Shown here one piece after another: positions 28,143 through 38,172 of a DNA stretch of 64,000 bases. The position numbers and the translations under genes were made by a program. Below the pieces are notes generated by a model. That model searched no databases and was not told the DNA's origin. It was given only the letters and a program-made list of their open reading frames with translations. The stretch spans positions 38,570 to 102,569 of the forward strand of contig CANRZW010000010.1 of assembly GCA_947644545.1 (NCBI GenBank), given 5' to 3'. Each line of letters opens with the position of its first letter. Position 1 is the first letter of the stretch. Source of the stretch: an uncultured Lachnospiraceae bacterium. GTDB taxonomy: Bacteria; Bacillota; Clostridia; Lachnospirales; Lachnospiraceae.

Positions 28143-29347
28143 TTCTTTCTCACGTCATTCTGCAAAAGCCGGTAGAGCGCCGCCGCCGTCGGCACCCCTA
28201 ACAGCATTCCACCGACCCCCATCACACCGCCTCCGACCGTCACTGCCGCCAGCACCCAGATGCCGGGCAGGCCAATGGAGGATCCGACAACCTTCGGATA
28301 GATCAGGTTGCCTTCCAGCTGTTGCAAAATAACCAGAAATACAATAAATACCACGGCTTTGACAGGCGACACCGTAAAGATCATGACAGCGCCCACTACT
28401 GCGCCGATATACGCTCCCGCCACCGGAATCAGCGCCGTAAAGCCGACCAGACAGCCAATCATGGCCGCATAAGGCAGCCGCAGCAGAAGCATACCGATGA
28501 TACACAACAACCCAAGGACTACCGCCTCCGTACACTGTCCAACGATAAAGCTGTGAAAAGAGCCGTCGAAAACATGCAGGACATAGAAGAACTTATCCAC
28601 CAGCTTACACGGCAGGTATTTCCGAAGCAGGCGTGTCATCTGCCCGCCGATCTTCTCTTTCCCCGCCAGTAGATAGAGGGCAAAAATAAAGCCAACCACC
28701 ACCGTAACCGTCGTGGAGAAGACGGACGATACAATTCCGGCAGCCGTAATCATCGCGCCGCCAATGCCGCTCCACAGGAACGAGGACAACTTCGTCACCC
28801 ACTCCTGCCAATCTCCCATACTGTCAATGTCCATTGCCAGAAGCCCGTTCTCTCCTTCCAGCCAGGCGCTGATCTGCAGATTGTCTTCCATCCACTGCAT
28901 TACATCCTGCAAGATCCCCGGTAATTCCCGGAACAGAAGCTGCATACAGCTTAAAAGCTCCGGAACGATCATCCGGATGACCAAAAACACCACCAAAACA
29001 ATACTGATCAACGCCAGTACCAGGCTAATCGGCCGGCACAGTCTCTGCAGAACGAGAATATCCTTTTTTACAAACCGTTTTTTTGCTTTTCCGGTCTTTG
29101 TTTCCTGTTTGTTCTGTCCGCTTCGGATTCCCTGAACGAACTTCCGCAGTCCTTTTTCAATGAAGGTCATGGGAATATTCACGATATAGGCAATGATGCA
29201 GCCCAGAAATAAAGGCATCGCCGCCCCTAGCGCAATCCCCGCCACGCTGGTAAAAGCCGTCCAGTAATGGATCATCAGAAAAAGGACTGTCACCGTGACA
29301 CCGGCCCGCAGGCAGCTCTTCCATTTCAATTCCATATCTGTAATCAT
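28130..29347 (-). CDS. AI-2E family transporter (PerM/YdbI-like)
   Basis: 405 residues and about eight membrane segments. PLFLGCIIAYIVNIPMTFIE near the start and VGFTALIPVAGAYIGAVVGA, then QQLEGNLIYPKVVGSSIGLP near the end, are family signatures. Members have been linked to export of autoinducer-2 or to Na+/H+ exchange, and most are unassigned. Start choice is uncertain: ATG 29347 lies only one base after AAAGGAG, while ATG 29335 (MELKWKSC) is 13 bases away. It is a single gene. Confidence 0.9.
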   Translation of the reverse strand: MITDMELKWKSCLRAGVTVTVLFLMIHYWTAFTSVAGIALGAAMPLFLGCIIAYIVNIPMTFIEKGLRKFVQGIRSGQNKQETKTGKAKKRFVKKDILVLQRLCRPISLVLALISIVLVVFLVIRMIVPELLSCMQLLFRELPGILQDVMQWMEDNLQISAWLEGENGLLAMDIDSMGDWQEWVTKLSSFLWSGIGGAMITAAGIVSSVFSTTVTVVVGFIFALYLLAGKEKIGGQMTRLLRKYLPCKLVDKFFYVLHVFDGSFHSFIVGQCTEAVVLGLLCIIGMLLLRLPYAAMIGCLVGFTALIPVAGAYIGAVVGAVMIFTVSPVKAVVFIVFLVILQQLEGNLIYPKVVGSSIGLPGIWVLAAVTVGGGVMGVGGMLLGVPTAAALYRLLQNDVRKKQAV

Positions 29348-29442
29348 GCTCCTTTCTCGGTGTGCGGGTTGTACCTTCAGGTACCGATCCGCAGCTAAAA
29401 ATACTTATCCTATGCAGACTGTCCTATGCAGACTGGCGGCTG

Positions 29443-31194
29443 TCAGCCCACAGAAGCGGCAAAGTGTTCGATCTCCTGCTCTAACGTACCACTCACACCG
29501 CGGCACACATTTACGGCATTCTGTACCTCGTTCATCTTATCCACAAGACTGGAGGCATTCTCCGCCGAAATATCCACCGCCGCCGAACCTTCCCCAACGG
29601 CGTTGGTAATACTATCCACAGAATCAACGATCGCCGCCATACTGTCATTCAAACTCTTGGAGCTGGTGGAGAAATTGTGCAAGATGGAATAGAACTCTTC
29701 CATATTCGTCACATATTCATCCATTGCCGCTTCAAACTGCTCATAATCCTTCAGCACATACCGATTGATATACTCCAGCGCCGCAGAAGTGTTTTCCGCC
29801 ATTTCCCGAACCATATCGATCACTTCTTCATTAATATGCTGGATATTCTTGGCTGTCTCCTGGCTGTTATTGGCCAGCGAGTTGATCTCTCCCGCCACTA
29901 CGGCAAAGCCGCGTCCCGCTTCCCCGGCTCTGGCCGCCTCAATAGAAGCATTCAGCGATAACAGCGTCGTCTCGTTCGCAATATTCATGATGGTCTCCGA
30001 CAGAGCGTTGATCTTGGAAACCTTCTCGCTGTTCTTGATCGAGCAGTTTAACAGCTCCGTAATCTCGCCCACCTTCTGAACCGTAAAGCCCTTGACCTTA
30101 ACGATATGCTGTTTCATAGCCCGCGCTTCATCGGATACTCCGACAGCCTTCTGTGATCCCTGGTCCGCTTCCTGCCAGAGGATATCCACCTGCTCTTTCA
30201 CGCCTCCGATCGTATTCTGAATGCCCTCCGAAGTATTGGCAACAGCCTCCATATTGGCTGACAGTTCCTCCATGGCGGCAGAGGACTCCGAAATATTGGT
30301 ATTGGCATTCTCCACCATGGTAACGATCTGGTCGTTGGAACGAGCCAGTGTCTTCGTACTCACCGACACCTTATCTATAATATTCTGCAGCGTCTCCAGA
30401 AACTCATTCATACCATCAACCAGAAGTCGAAGCTCGCTTTGCGTACGGGTCGTGATCCGGGCATGCAGATTACCGTTATTCCTGTCGATCTCATCGATCA
30501 TCTGATGCAGTTCCCTCGATGATCTCCTGATTGGCCGTATCACATTGTGCTGGAACAGTACCTGATTAATACCGATCACCACAATCATCAGCACAGCTCC
30601 CAAAATACTCGTGCTGATGGTACGGTCATACATATCGCTCTGCTCCTGGCGCAGAGCCGATATCGACTGCTCAAAATAGGTATTGGCCAGCTCCAGATTG
30701 CTGTCAAACTTCTCGTCCTCCGCCTCCAGGGCGTCAATCTCCTCGATCACGGCCTCCGTACTTTTGCCTGCAGAAGACAAGAGCGCTTTCTTGGCATTTT
30801 CCGTATAGGCCCTCAGCCCGCTTTCCATATCCGTGATATTGACGTCGCTGTTATCTTCCAGATAGACCTGCACCTGCCCGATGCCCTCAAGCAGCTGCTC
30901 GTAACGCTTATCTATATTCTCCAGCAGATGCTCCTGTTCCTCTATGTCGTTCGTGGCCAGATAGGCGTATATGTACCGCTGGATTTTCTCATAATCCTTC
31001 TTCATATCGCCTCGAAGCACCATTGCAGACAGATATGTGTCACTGATCTTATTGCACTTTTCGATCGTACTGCGGAAGTTATTGATATTATTTCCGAAGT
31101 AAATCCCAAAAACCACAAGCAGCGCAAGGTTCATCATACTAAGTTGTGTTGTGATACGGCTCCAGAAAGAGACCTTAGGTGCATTTTTTTCCAT
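29443..31194 (-). CDS. Methyl-accepting chemotaxis protein
   Basis: 583 residues. One membrane helix near residues 15-30 ([17 protein letters not shown]) and one near 190-212 ([18 protein letters not shown]) enclose a helical sensor of about 160 residues of the four-helix-bundle type. HAMP-like sequence ([20 protein letters not shown]) and a long signalling coiled coil follow. The hairpin tip region reads [20 protein letters not shown], then [20 protein letters not shown]. It ends without a CheR-tethering pentapeptide. No che genes are in the window, so it may serve a distant chemotaxis array or an alternative pathway. Confidence 0.93.
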   Translation of the reverse strand: MEKNAPKVSFWSRITTQLSMMNLALLVVFGIYFGNNINNFRSTIEKCNKISDTYLSAMVLRGDMKKDYEKIQRYIYAYLATNDIEEQEHLLENIDKRYEQLLEGIGQVQVYLEDNSDVNITDMESGLRAYTENAKKALLSSAGKSTEAVIEEIDALEAEDEKFDSNLELANTYFEQSISALRQEQSDMYDRTISTSILGAVLMIVVIGINQVLFQHNVIRPIRRSSRELHQMIDEIDRNNGNLHARITTRTQSELRLLVDGMNEFLETLQNIIDKVSVSTKTLARSNDQIVTMVENANTNISESSAAMEELSANMEAVANTSEGIQNTIGGVKEQVDILWQEADQGSQKAVGVSDEARAMKQHIVKVKGFTVQKVGEITELLNCSIKNSEKVSKINALSETIMNIANETTLLSLNASIEAARAGEAGRGFAVVAGEINSLANNSQETAKNIQHINEEVIDMVREMAENTSAALEYINRYVLKDYEQFEAAMDEYVTNMEEFYSILHNFSTSSKSLNDSMAAIVDSVDSITNAVGEGSAAVDISAENASSLVDKMNEVQNAVNVCRGVSGTLEQEIEHFAASVG

Positions 31195-31521
31195 TGTCAG
31201 AATTCCTCCAAATCGTTTCTTCCTTTTACGGCATCAGTGATGCTCAAATTATTATATCTTAAGAGAAATTCAAAATCAATGCGCCATTCAAATCATACGC
31301 AAAATCTTATCCGCCGCCCCTGCCGGACCGGAACACCAAAATACAGGATCCCTTCGGTATCGCGCGGATTGCTATAGTTCATCATCGTCCAATGACTATC
31401 CTTTGTAAACCGGCTTTGCTGGTATTTCGCGAAAGCTTATGGTAAAATAATATTCGCGCATATTAAATACTGACAAATTCCGAAAAAGGACTTAACCTAT
31501 GGGGGATGGCAAACGACGATC
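31195..31521. other. Intergenic stretch with a short unidentified remnant
   Basis: On the minus strand (31293-31436) a frame reads AFAKYQQSRFTKDSHW, then NPRDTEGILYFGVPVRQG, ending at a TGA at 31293-31295. It looks like protein but has no start codon or ribosome binding site. I do not recognise it. The rest holds the leader of the YbaK-type gene. Confidence 0.3.
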
Positions 31522-32004
31522 ATGAAAAAGAACACAGAGAAAACAAATGTCATGCGGATACTGGATCAGAAAAAAATACCCTACAAAACCTACTGCTATA
31601 TAGATTCCGGCGTCATCAGCGGAATTGATGTGGCCATTGTTCTGAACCAGGATCCACATCAGGTATTTAAGACACTGGTGACAATAGCAAACTCCAACAA
31701 CAACTATGTATTTCTGCTCCCCGTGCACCGGGAACTGGACCTGAAAAAGGCCGCCAAAGCGGTCGGAGAAAAAAGTATCAGCATGATCAAATCAAAAGAC
31801 CTGCTGCCGCTGACCGGCTACATCCATGGCGGCTGTTCCCCGATCGGCATGAAGAAACAGTTCAGGACAGTGATCGACGCCTCCGCGGCTGATTATGACA
31901 CGATCATTTTCAGCGCCGGTAAGATAGGATATCAGGTGGAGACCTCCCTTAATGAACTCAAGAAAGTGGTAAGATTTGAGCTGTACGACCTTACTGTCAA
32001 TTAA
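31522..32004 (+). CDS. ybaK: Cys-tRNA(Pro) deacylase, YbaK/EbsC family
   Basis: 160 residues, full length for the single-domain YbaK editing enzymes, which hydrolyse Cys-tRNA(Pro) made in error by prolyl-tRNA synthetase. Supporting motifs are DPHQVFKTLVTIANSN with the catalytic Lys, LLPVHRELDLKKAAKAVG, GYIHGGCSPIGMKKQF with the conserved GxxSP(I/V)G loop, and IIFSAGKIGYQVE. The start ATG has only distant purine-rich sequence (GGGGGA about 15 bases upstream), so the initiation site is less sure than the identity. Confidence 0.9.
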   Translation: MKKNTEKTNVMRILDQKKIPYKTYCYIDSGVISGIDVAIVLNQDPHQVFKTLVTIANSNNNYVFLLPVHRELDLKKAAKAVGEKSISMIKSKDLLPLTGYIHGGCSPIGMKKQFRTVIDASAADYDTIIFSAGKIGYQVETSLNELKKVVRFELYDLTVN

Positions 32005-32073
32005 GATCACAGGTATCTCAATATCTGTGCCGGTTATCTAAGATACACTATAGTGAAGGAGCCCAGGACAACT

Positions 32074-32329
32074 ATGAAAACAGATATCAGTTTGGAAGAA
32101 ATCCGTTTTTTCGAGACAAAGCAAAACGCCCTTCCCCTATACGAATCCCTATATTACCGTCACTTTTGGGCTTTCCTATCAAGTCGAATCCGCACGGATC
32201 GATGCGTCTGTCGAAGCCTGTCCGCACCGCTTCACGCACCATCTGATCATCGGCAGCGTTGACGAGATCGATGCCGAGCTGCTGCAGTGGATGAAAGAGG
32301 CCGCGGATTTTGCTGCCTCGAAGCGTTAA
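32074..32329 (+). pseudogene. DUF5655 protein with an internal deletion
   Basis: The frame from ATG 32074 reads MKTDISLEEIRFFETKQNAL, which fits the start of DUF5655. It then shifts: ITVTFGLSYQVESARIDASV and RFTHHLIIGSVDEID, the C-terminal half of the domain, lie in a different frame down to TAA 32327-32329. The middle of the domain is missing at the junction near 32140. The whole is far shorter than the family, so it is a broken gene. Confidence 0.6.
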
Positions 32330-32510
32330 GCTGCACGGAGCGTCCTGCCGTCACCGATGTCCGGGCCGTTTCGACGCTTCCTTGCTCCTTTGTCCCTTTG
32401 CTCTTTTGCCCGGCCGGAAACAATGCCGGCGCTTATCGCCTTAAGAATACAGAAAAACGCACAAACAGCAGGAAGACTGCAAAACAAATCATAAAAGAAA
32501 GGCCTTATCC

Positions 32511-32963
32511 ATGAACTATGAGATCATACGTATAATCGACAAACCCGAACTGCTGCCGTCAGCCGCGAAGTGGTTCCACGAGAAATGGGGCATCCCGCTG
32601 GAAGCCTACCAGGAGAGTATGCAGGAATGTCTTGCCGGTGTCAATCCGGTACCGCAATGGTACGTGGCGCTGGAACAGGAGCGGATCATCGGCGGGCTGG
32701 GCGTGATCGAGAATGATTTCCACAACAGGAAAGACTTAACACCCAATGTCTGCGCCGTCTACACCGAGGAGGACAGACGCTGCCAGGGTGTTGCCGGCGC
32801 ATTGTTAGACTACGTCAGCAGCGACATGAAAAGACAGGGCATTGACACACTCTATCTTCTGACAGACCATACCTCCTTCTACGAACGCTACGGATGGGAA
32901 TTTCTCTGTATGGTGCAGGGAAACGGCGAACCCGACATGTCAAGAATGTATGTCCGAAAATAA
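32511..32963 (+). CDS. GNAT family N-acetyltransferase
   Basis: 150 residues. The acetyl-CoA pyrophosphate loop is in EEDRRCQGVAGALLDYV (R-x-x-G-x-A), followed by LYLLTDHTSFYERYGWEF, the usual 'Y.k.GF'-type end of the fold. The N-terminal part (AAKWFHEKWGIPLEAYQESM) resembles the YjdJ/AAC-like subgroup of small acetyltransferases. The ribosome binding site GAAAGG is 8 bases before ATG 32511. The substrate is unknown. Confidence 0.88.
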   Translation: MNYEIIRIIDKPELLPSAAKWFHEKWGIPLEAYQESMQECLAGVNPVPQWYVALEQERIIGGLGVIENDFHNRKDLTPNVCAVYTEEDRRCQGVAGALLDYVSSDMKRQGIDTLYLLTDHTSFYERYGWEFLCMVQGNGEPDMSRMYVRK

Positions 32964-32984
32964 CAACATGAAAATAACAACATG
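32957..32984. repeat. Two 14-bp direct repeats after the GNAT stop
   Basis: AAAATAACAACATG occurs twice in direct succession, followed by a partial third copy (AAAATACAAC). The first copy includes the stop codon of the acetyltransferase gene. It is probably replication slippage. Confidence 0.6.
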
Positions 32985-33110
32985 AAAATACAACCAAATG
33001 AGCTTATGCAAAATGATCGATCTACAAGACAAGGACGACCTGTACCACGATCTTTTTCGCCTGATCGCAATCTTAAAACACTACTTTTTTCAAAAAATTC
33101 TCATATTTTC

Positions 33111-33141
33111 TTGACCTTATACTAACTATATCCCTTATATT
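33111..33141 (+). promoter_or_regulatory. MerR-type promoter with 19-bp spacer
   Basis: TTGACC (33111-33116) and TATATT (33136-33141) are separated by 19 bases, the long spacing that MerR-family regulators act on, 39 bases upstream of a MerR-family gene. Autoregulation is the natural inference. Confidence 0.5.
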
Positions 33142-33179
33142 GAGCTTACAGAGGAACATAAAGAAGGAGGTATGATCCC

Positions 33180-34049
33180 ATGAATATCAACGAACTGGAA
33201 CGTCTCACAGGAATCACGAAGCAGAACATCCGATTCTATGAAAAGAAAGAACTGCTGCATCCTGCCAGAAATTCAGAGAACAACTATCGGGAATATACCC
33301 AGGATGACCTTACAACGCTAAAGACAATCAAGCTTCTGCGCAGGCTTGATCTGCCTCTGGAAGACATCCGTAAGATCCTGAATGAGGAAACGCCTCTTAA
33401 CGAAGCCCTTGCACAGCATCTTAATAGTCTGCAGGAGAAGCAGCAGGAGCTTGGTGCCTGTATTGATGTCTGCAAGGAACTGCTGCATGATACGGCGCAC
33501 AGTGACAGCACTCCGCATTCTCAGCTGGCGCTGCTCAGGGTAGACGAGACGCTCAGAAAAATGGAGGAAATAGAAAAGAATGGAGGAAAATTCATGTCGA
33601 TCGTTCAAGATTATAAGAGATTTGCCAAAGCAGAACATTTAAGAGGGTTTTCGTTTAAACCGGATACCATGGTGCTTAATGCCGAAGAATTTACGGAAGC
33701 GCTGCAACAGTACGCCGAAGAAAATCAGCTAAATCTGGTCATCGTCAAGGAAGGGATGTACCCTGTTTTCAGGCTTGACGGATTGGAATATAAGGCTGAG
33801 CGCATCTTCGACCGCTTCGGCGCAACGGTGCACTGTTCCCTGACGCACCCGGAAGAACTGGAGTCAGAACTGGAAGACATCCCTCCCACCCACAGGAAGC
33901 TCTATAAGTTTATCCATGGGCCCTGGTTTTTCCTGGCGGTGTTGTTTGTCATCATGGCGATCAGCCGGCAAAGTTTTCTATGGGCCTTCTTCGTGCTCGC
34001 GATGATCGGGCCGTATCTCTGGTGGTTGCTTATTCGCTATTTCAGATAA
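33180..34049 (+). CDS. MerR-family regulator with C-terminal membrane segments
   Basis: 289 residues. Residues 1-70 form a MerR HTH domain (MNINELERLTGITKQNIRFY, YREYTQDDLTTLKTIKLLRR), then a coiled dimerisation helix with LNSLQEKQQELGACIDVCKE. A middle region of about 100 residues is unassigned. The C-terminus has two hydrophobic helices: WFFLAVLFVIMAISRQSFLW and AFFVLAMIGPYLWWLLI. It would therefore be membrane-bound, which is unusual but recurrent in Firmicute MerR proteins. AAGGAGG lies 9 bases before the start. The target is unknown; its own promoter has the MerR-type 19-base spacer. Confidence 0.88.
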   Translation: MNINELERLTGITKQNIRFYEKKELLHPARNSENNYREYTQDDLTTLKTIKLLRRLDLPLEDIRKILNEETPLNEALAQHLNSLQEKQQELGACIDVCKELLHDTAHSDSTPHSQLALLRVDETLRKMEEIEKNGGKFMSIVQDYKRFAKAEHLRGFSFKPDTMVLNAEEFTEALQQYAEENQLNLVIVKEGMYPVFRLDGLEYKAERIFDRFGATVHCSLTHPEELESELEDIPPTHRKLYKFIHGPWFFLAVLFVIMAISRQSFLWAFFVLAMIGPYLWWLLIRYFR

Positions 34050-34106
34050 CGGGAAGCTGCCTCATCCCAGGCATTACAGAAGTTCCCGTTTCCCGGATAA
34101 CATACA

Positions 34107-34144
34107 CGGGCGGCATGGTGACCTTAAGGTCACCATGCCGCCCG
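34107..34144. repeat. Perfect 38-bp palindrome between convergent genes
   Basis: CGGGCGGCATGGTGACCTT is followed at once by its exact reverse complement: 19-base arms with no spacer. It sits between the MerR gene and the convergent alcohol dehydrogenase gene, so it may act as a two-way terminator, but neither side has a T tract. A weaker hairpin (AACGGGAA/TTCCCGTT, about 34048-34093) precedes it. Confidence 0.8.
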
Positions 34145-34184
34145 ATGTCAATAATATTCTCAGCGCCAATTCATAACCGATTCA

Positions 34185-35363
34185 TCATTCTGCTGCCAGC
34201 TCCAGGATCGCCGCCACATCCTTCTCTTCCAGTTTGACAAACCCGCCCACGGCTCCCTGCCTTGCATCACCGAAGCAGGCCGTATGCGCCATCTGTCCGA
34301 TATCCTCTACCCTGGCTCCGAGTTCCCCCAGTGTAGTTGGCATACCAATGGACTTCAAGAAGTTGCGGAACGCCTCTATCCCCGCAAGCGCCGTATTCTC
34401 CGGATTCGCAAAATCCATCGGACATCCCCATACTCTCGATGCCGCCTGCGCAAACCGCATCACGTCCTTGCGATATACATACCTCATCCAAGCCGGAAAT
34501 ACTACTGCCAGTCCGGCGCCATGCGCACAATCATAAAGCGCTGACAGCTCATGTTCTATATCATGGCTCGCCCAATCCTGTACTCTTCCTACACCACAGG
34601 AATTATTGTGCGCCATCATGCCGGCCCACATAATATTTGCCCTGGCCTCATAATGATCAGGCTCTGCGATCACGCGCGGTCCTTCATGTACCATGGCCAT
34701 CAGAAGGCCTTCGATCATACGGTCGGTCACCTCTACCTCAGAAGTCGTCGTAAAATACCGTTCAAACAGGTGTGCCATAATATCGGTAATGCCACAGGCC
34801 GTCTGATAAGCAGGAAGTGTCTGTGTCAACTCCGGATTCAAAATAGAGAACGTTGGCCGGAACCCTTCCCCGCTGGCCCCTCTCTTAAACATACCATTCT
34901 CATTGGTAATCACAGAATCCGGCGATCCTTCGCTGCCTGCTGCCGCAATGGTGAGGATCGTGCCGATCGGAAGCGCCTTCTCCACCGGCCTGCCCTGATA
35001 AAAATCCCAGAAATCTCCTTCATATACCGTACCGGCTGCGATTGCCTTAGAAGAATCGATAACGCTGCCGCCGCCTACCGCCAGCACAAAATCCACCTTT
35101 TCTTTCCTGCAAAGATCAATTCCCTCATAAACAAGCCCGCTTCTGGGATTTGGTTTCACCCCTCCCAGCTCCACATAGGATATCCCGCTTTCTTCCAACG
35201 ACTTTTTGACCCGGTCCAATAAACCGGAGCGGACTACACTGCCGCCGCCATAATGCACCAGCGCTTTTGTTCCGCCAAACCGTTTCACATAATGTCCCAC
35301 ATGGTTCTCTTCCTCTTTCCCGAAAACAAAATAAGTCGGGCTGTAAAAAGTAAAATTATTCAT
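34185..35363 (-). CDS. Iron-containing alcohol dehydrogenase (BDH type)
   Basis: About 392 residues, group III metal-dependent dehydrogenase. The NAD(P) site has AVGGGSVIDSSKAIA, and the metal ligands are present as Asp194 and His198 (GITDIMAHLFE), His267 (ASHDIEHELSA) and His281 (DCAHGAGLAVVFPAW). Family members reduce short aldehydes to alcohols. The start is ATG 35363 with AAGGAAGG upstream; the longer frame includes that site. It is the last gene of the minus-strand catabolic operon, starting 5 bases after the aldolase stop. Likely jobs are acetaldehyde reduction to ethanol or reduction of another pathway aldehyde. Confidence 0.9.
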   Translation of the reverse strand: MNNFTFYSPTYFVFGKEEENHVGHYVKRFGGTKALVHYGGGSVVRSGLLDRVKKSLEESGISYVELGGVKPNPRSGLVYEGIDLCRKEKVDFVLAVGGGSVIDSSKAIAAGTVYEGDFWDFYQGRPVEKALPIGTILTIAAAGSEGSPDSVITNENGMFKRGASGEGFRPTFSILNPELTQTLPAYQTACGITDIMAHLFERYFTTTSEVEVTDRMIEGLLMAMVHEGPRVIAEPDHYEARANIMWAGMMAHNNSCGVGRVQDWASHDIEHELSALYDCAHGAGLAVVFPAWMRYVYRKDVMRFAQAASRVWGCPMDFANPENTALAGIEAFRNFLKSIGMPTTLGELGARVEDIGQMAHTACFGDARQGAVGGFVKLEEKDVAAILELAAE

Positions 35364-35367
35364 ACGC

Positions 35368-36372
35368 TCACCTTCCTTTTGATAATTCGTAGGCCACATC
35401 CACGATCATATCTTCCTGGCCGCCTACCATTTTACGTTTCCCCAATTCCAACAGGATATCCTTTGCCGCAACCCCGAATTGCTGCGAGGCCCGCTTCGCA
35501 TGGAGCAGGAAGCTGGAATACACTCCCGAATACCCCAACATCAGAGAATCCGCATCGATCACCTGCGGACGTTTCATCACAGGGGCAACCTCCTTTTCTG
35601 CCGCTTCAAGCAGACGATCCAGATCTGCGCCGCTCTCCCATCCGTACCGCCGGATCACGGCCTGCAGTACCTCGATCTGTGTATTTCCTGCCCCGGCTCC
35701 CAATCCACGTAAGGAACCGTCAATATAATCAGCTCCTTCCTCTATAGCCGCTATGGAATTTGCCACCGCCAGTCCCATATTGTTGTGTGCATGAAATCCC
35801 ACGGGAATACTCAAATGTTCCGTCAGAACCGCCACTCTCTCCCGAACCCCGTCAGGTGTCAGATATCCTGCCGAATCGGCCAGATTGATATAGTCAGCTC
35901 CGGCATCCACAAAGATCCTTGCCTGCTCCAGAATCTTCTCCGGCTGCGCCATATGGATCATCATCAGAAATCCGACCGCGAACATGCCTTTTCCCTTAGC
36001 GGCCTGAATGTGCTGGATTGCGACATCGGCCTCTGTTACATGTGTCGCCACACGAAGCACGCGCACACCCCGCTCATATGCTTCTTCCAGATCTCTGATC
36101 GTGCCGATCCCCGGTAAGAGAAGCGCGCCCAGCTTCGCCTTACGGATCACACCGGCCGCTGCCTCAATCAATTCCATATCATTTACTGCCGAAAACCCAT
36201 AATTGACCGAAGAACCTCCCAGACCGTCACCGTGTGTCACTTCAATGATCTCCACGCCTGACCTGTCCAGCGCTCCTGCTATTCGCGCCACCTGTTCCCT
36301 TGTAAAGCTGTGCCCTACCGCATGGCTGCCGTCGCGCAGGGTTACATCTACCAGTTTGATCTTTCTCTTCAT
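35368..36372 (-). CDS. 4-hydroxy-2-oxovalerate aldolase (DmpG/MhpE type)
   Basis: 334 residues, a class II pyruvate aldolase of the HMG-CoA lyase-like TIM-barrel family. Active-site residues are visible: Arg13, Asp14 and His17 in [13 protein letters not shown], and the metal ligands His194 and His196 in [26 protein letters not shown] and the C-terminal domain of about 55 residues, which contacts the partner dehydrogenase, are present. It cleaves 4-hydroxy-2-oxo acids to pyruvate and an aldehyde. The gene overlaps that of the DmpF-type dehydrogenase by 4 bases, as expected for the channelling complex. In this operon there is no aromatic meta-cleavage gene, so the substrate must come from another route. 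Confidence 0.93.
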   Translation of the reverse strand: MKRKIKLVDVTLRDGSHAVGHSFTREQVARIAGALDRSGVEIIEVTHGDGLGGSSVNYGFSAVNDMELIEAAAGVIRKAKLGALLLPGIGTIRDLEEAYERGVRVLRVATHVTEADVAIQHIQAAKGKGMFAVGFLMMIHMAQPEKILEQARIFVDAGADYINLADSAGYLTPDGVRERVAVLTEHLSIPVGFHAHNNMGLAVANSIAAIEEGADYIDGSLRGLGAGAGNTQIEVLQAVIRRYGWESGADLDRLLEAAEKEVAPVMKRPQVIDADSLMLGYSGVYSSFLLHAKRASQQFGVAAKDILLELGKRKMVGGQEDMIVDVAYELSKGR

Positions 36373-37283
36373 CCCCTTCTCCCTTCCCCCGCTTCTGCAG
36401 ATATCACCCCAGGGCCTTTCTCCTTCATAAGTCTTTCGACTGCCAGCTTCTGCGCAACCCAGACAGCGGCCGCATTGATAATATCCAGATTGCCGGAATA
36501 TTTCGGCAGGAAGTCGCCGGCCCCTTCCACTTCCACAATAACAGTCACCTTATTTCCGTCCAGGATCGGCGGTGTTCTGAGCTTATACCCCGGAACATAC
36601 TTCTGCACTTCTTCAACAATCTTCTGAACCGCTCTGTTGATTCTCTCCGGGTCGGGATTTTTTACGATGGAATAAATCGTGTTCGTCATCATAAGCGGCG
36701 GCTCGGCCGGATTCAGAATAATCACTGCCTTCCCCCTATCGGCTCCCGCAACCGTCTCAAGCGCTTTTGCCGTCGTCTCCGTGAATTCGTCGATATTGGC
36801 CCGGGTACCGGGCCCGGCACTCTTAGAAGAGATACAGGAAACGATCTCGGTATAAGAACTGTCCGCCGCCTGGTTGACTGCATAAGCGATCGGAACAGTC
36901 GCCTGACCGCCGCAGGTTACCATATTGAAATTCATTTCCTGTGATAAAGAATCCAGATTGACACAGGGAACGACATACGGTCCCACAGCGGCAGGTGTCA
37001 TATCGATCGCGATCTTTCCCGCTTTCCGCAGAAGCGGCGCATGTGCCAGATGCGCTTTTGCACCCGTCGCGTCAAAAACGATCCTGATATCATCGCGGTC
37101 AAGAACGGCATCGATCCCGTCAGTGCTTGTCTCAATCCCCATTTTTGCCGCACGTTTGATTCCTTCTGATTCAACAATGCCTGTCATGAGCTTCATATTC
37201 AGACAGGAACTGCGCATCACCTTATACATCAGATCAGACCCGATATTGCCAGGCCCTATGATCGCCACATCAATTTTCGTCAT
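36369..37283 (-). CDS. Acetaldehyde dehydrogenase, acylating (DmpF type)
   Basis: About 304 residues. The Rossmann motif is in [18 protein letters not shown] and the catalytic cysteine is Cys124 in [35 protein letters not shown] and [15 protein letters not shown] are family signatures. It oxidises acetaldehyde with NAD+ and CoA to acetyl-CoA, taking the aldehyde directly from the paired aldolase. I start at ATG 37283 ([10 protein letters not shown]), with GGAG 6 bases upstream; that ribosome binding site belongs to a copy of the repeat element (AAGCGTAAAACGCTTCGG). The longer open frame runs into the preceding SDR gene. Confidence 0.93.
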   Translation of the reverse strand: MTKIDVAIIGPGNIGSDLMYKVMRSSCLNMKLMTGIVESEGIKRAAKMGIETSTDGIDAVLDRDDIRIVFDATGAKAHLAHAPLLRKAGKIAIDMTPAAVGPYVVPCVNLDSLSQEMNFNMVTCGGQATVPIAYAVNQAADSSYTEIVSCISSKSAGPGTRANIDEFTETTAKALETVAGADRGKAVIILNPAEPPLMMTNTIYSIVKNPDPERINRAVQKIVEEVQKYVPGYKLRTPPILDGNKVTVIVEVEGAGDFLPKYSGNLDIINAAAVWVAQKLAVERLMKEKGPGVISAEAGEGRRG

Positions 37284-37326
37284 GTTTTCTCCATTCCGAA
37301 GCGTTTTACGCTTATCTCTTATGTCC

Positions 37327-38112
37327 CTAAGCCGTACCGCATCTCTTCCAGGCAAAATCCGGATTCTGCACGCAAAGCTTACCGCCGCTGATCTCAATAA
37401 AGGTTCCCGTCATATAAGCCGCCTGCTCCGATGCCAGAAAACAAACGGCATCCGCCACGTCTTCCGACTTCCCCAATCGCTTAAGTGCAATCGCTTCTGT
37501 CAGCTCCTTCTCCCTGCTCTCGATCACCTCCTTTGTCATCCCTGTCTCAATAACCCCCGGAAGGTATCCGACCGCACGGATTCCGTATGGCGCTAACTCC
37601 GCCGCCAGTGTCTTGGTCAGATTATAGACGGCCGCTTTGCTTGCCGCATAAGCCCCGCTTCCGGCAGATCCCAGCAGTGCGGCAAAGGAGGAGGCATTGA
37701 TCAATACACCGCCCCGGTCCATCACCCTGCGGCATTCCTTTGCACACAGAAAAACCGACTTCAGATTGACAGCCATAACCGCATCCCACTGCTCTTCTGT
37801 CATGTCACACACCATGACCTGCGGATAGATCCCGGCATTGCTGATGAAAACATCAATGTAGCCAAAATCTCTGATTGCCTTTTCAAACATGCCGGATACC
37901 GCCTGGCTGTTCGATACATCCACCGTATACGCCTTTACCGTCCCGTACTCTTGCAACAGCGCCTCCGCCCCGGAAAGCGCTTTTTCATCCAGATCACAGA
38001 TAAAGACCGCGGCGCCATACTGCAGAAATTTTCTGGCGATCGCAAACCCTATTCCATGGATTCCGGCCGCGCCTGTGATTCCAATCGTCTTACCAGTAAA
38101 ATCAAATGCCAT
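37327..38112 (-). CDS. SDR-family NAD(P)-dependent dehydrogenase
   Basis: About 261 residues. It has the cofactor motif [14 protein letters not shown] (T-G-x(3)-G-x-G type with an extra His), NAG in [11 protein letters not shown], and the catalytic set Ser142, Tyr155 and Lys159 (GAYAASKAA). The C-terminus has [14 protein letters not shown], the common tetramer end. It oxidises or reduces a hydroxyl or keto group; in this operon a sugar 1-dehydrogenase or hydroxy acid dehydrogenase would fit. The start is ATG 38112 (MAFDFTGK) with AAGGAG 10 bases upstream. It lies between the dehydratase (60-base gap) and the acetaldehyde dehydrogenase genes. Confidence 0.9.
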   Translation of the reverse strand: MAFDFTGKTIGITGAAGIHGIGFAIARKFLQYGAAVFICDLDEKALSGAEALLQEYGTVKAYTVDVSNSQAVSGMFEKAIRDFGYIDVFISNAGIYPQVMVCDMTEEQWDAVMAVNLKSVFLCAKECRRVMDRGGVLINASSFAALLGSAGSGAYAASKAAVYNLTKTLAAELAPYGIRAVGYLPGVIETGMTKEVIESREKELTEAIALKRLGKSEDVADAVCFLASEQAAYMTGTFIEISGGKLCVQNPDFAWKRCGTA

Positions 38113-38172
38113 ATCTATGTAACTCCTTATCTCTTTTTTCTCAAATATCACTCTTCTTCTCTGTAGTATCCG

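Noticed and set aside
32998..33114. Possible 38-codon small gene before the MerR regulator
   Set aside because: No ribosome binding site, overlaps the MerR-type -35 box, and no recognisable sequence.
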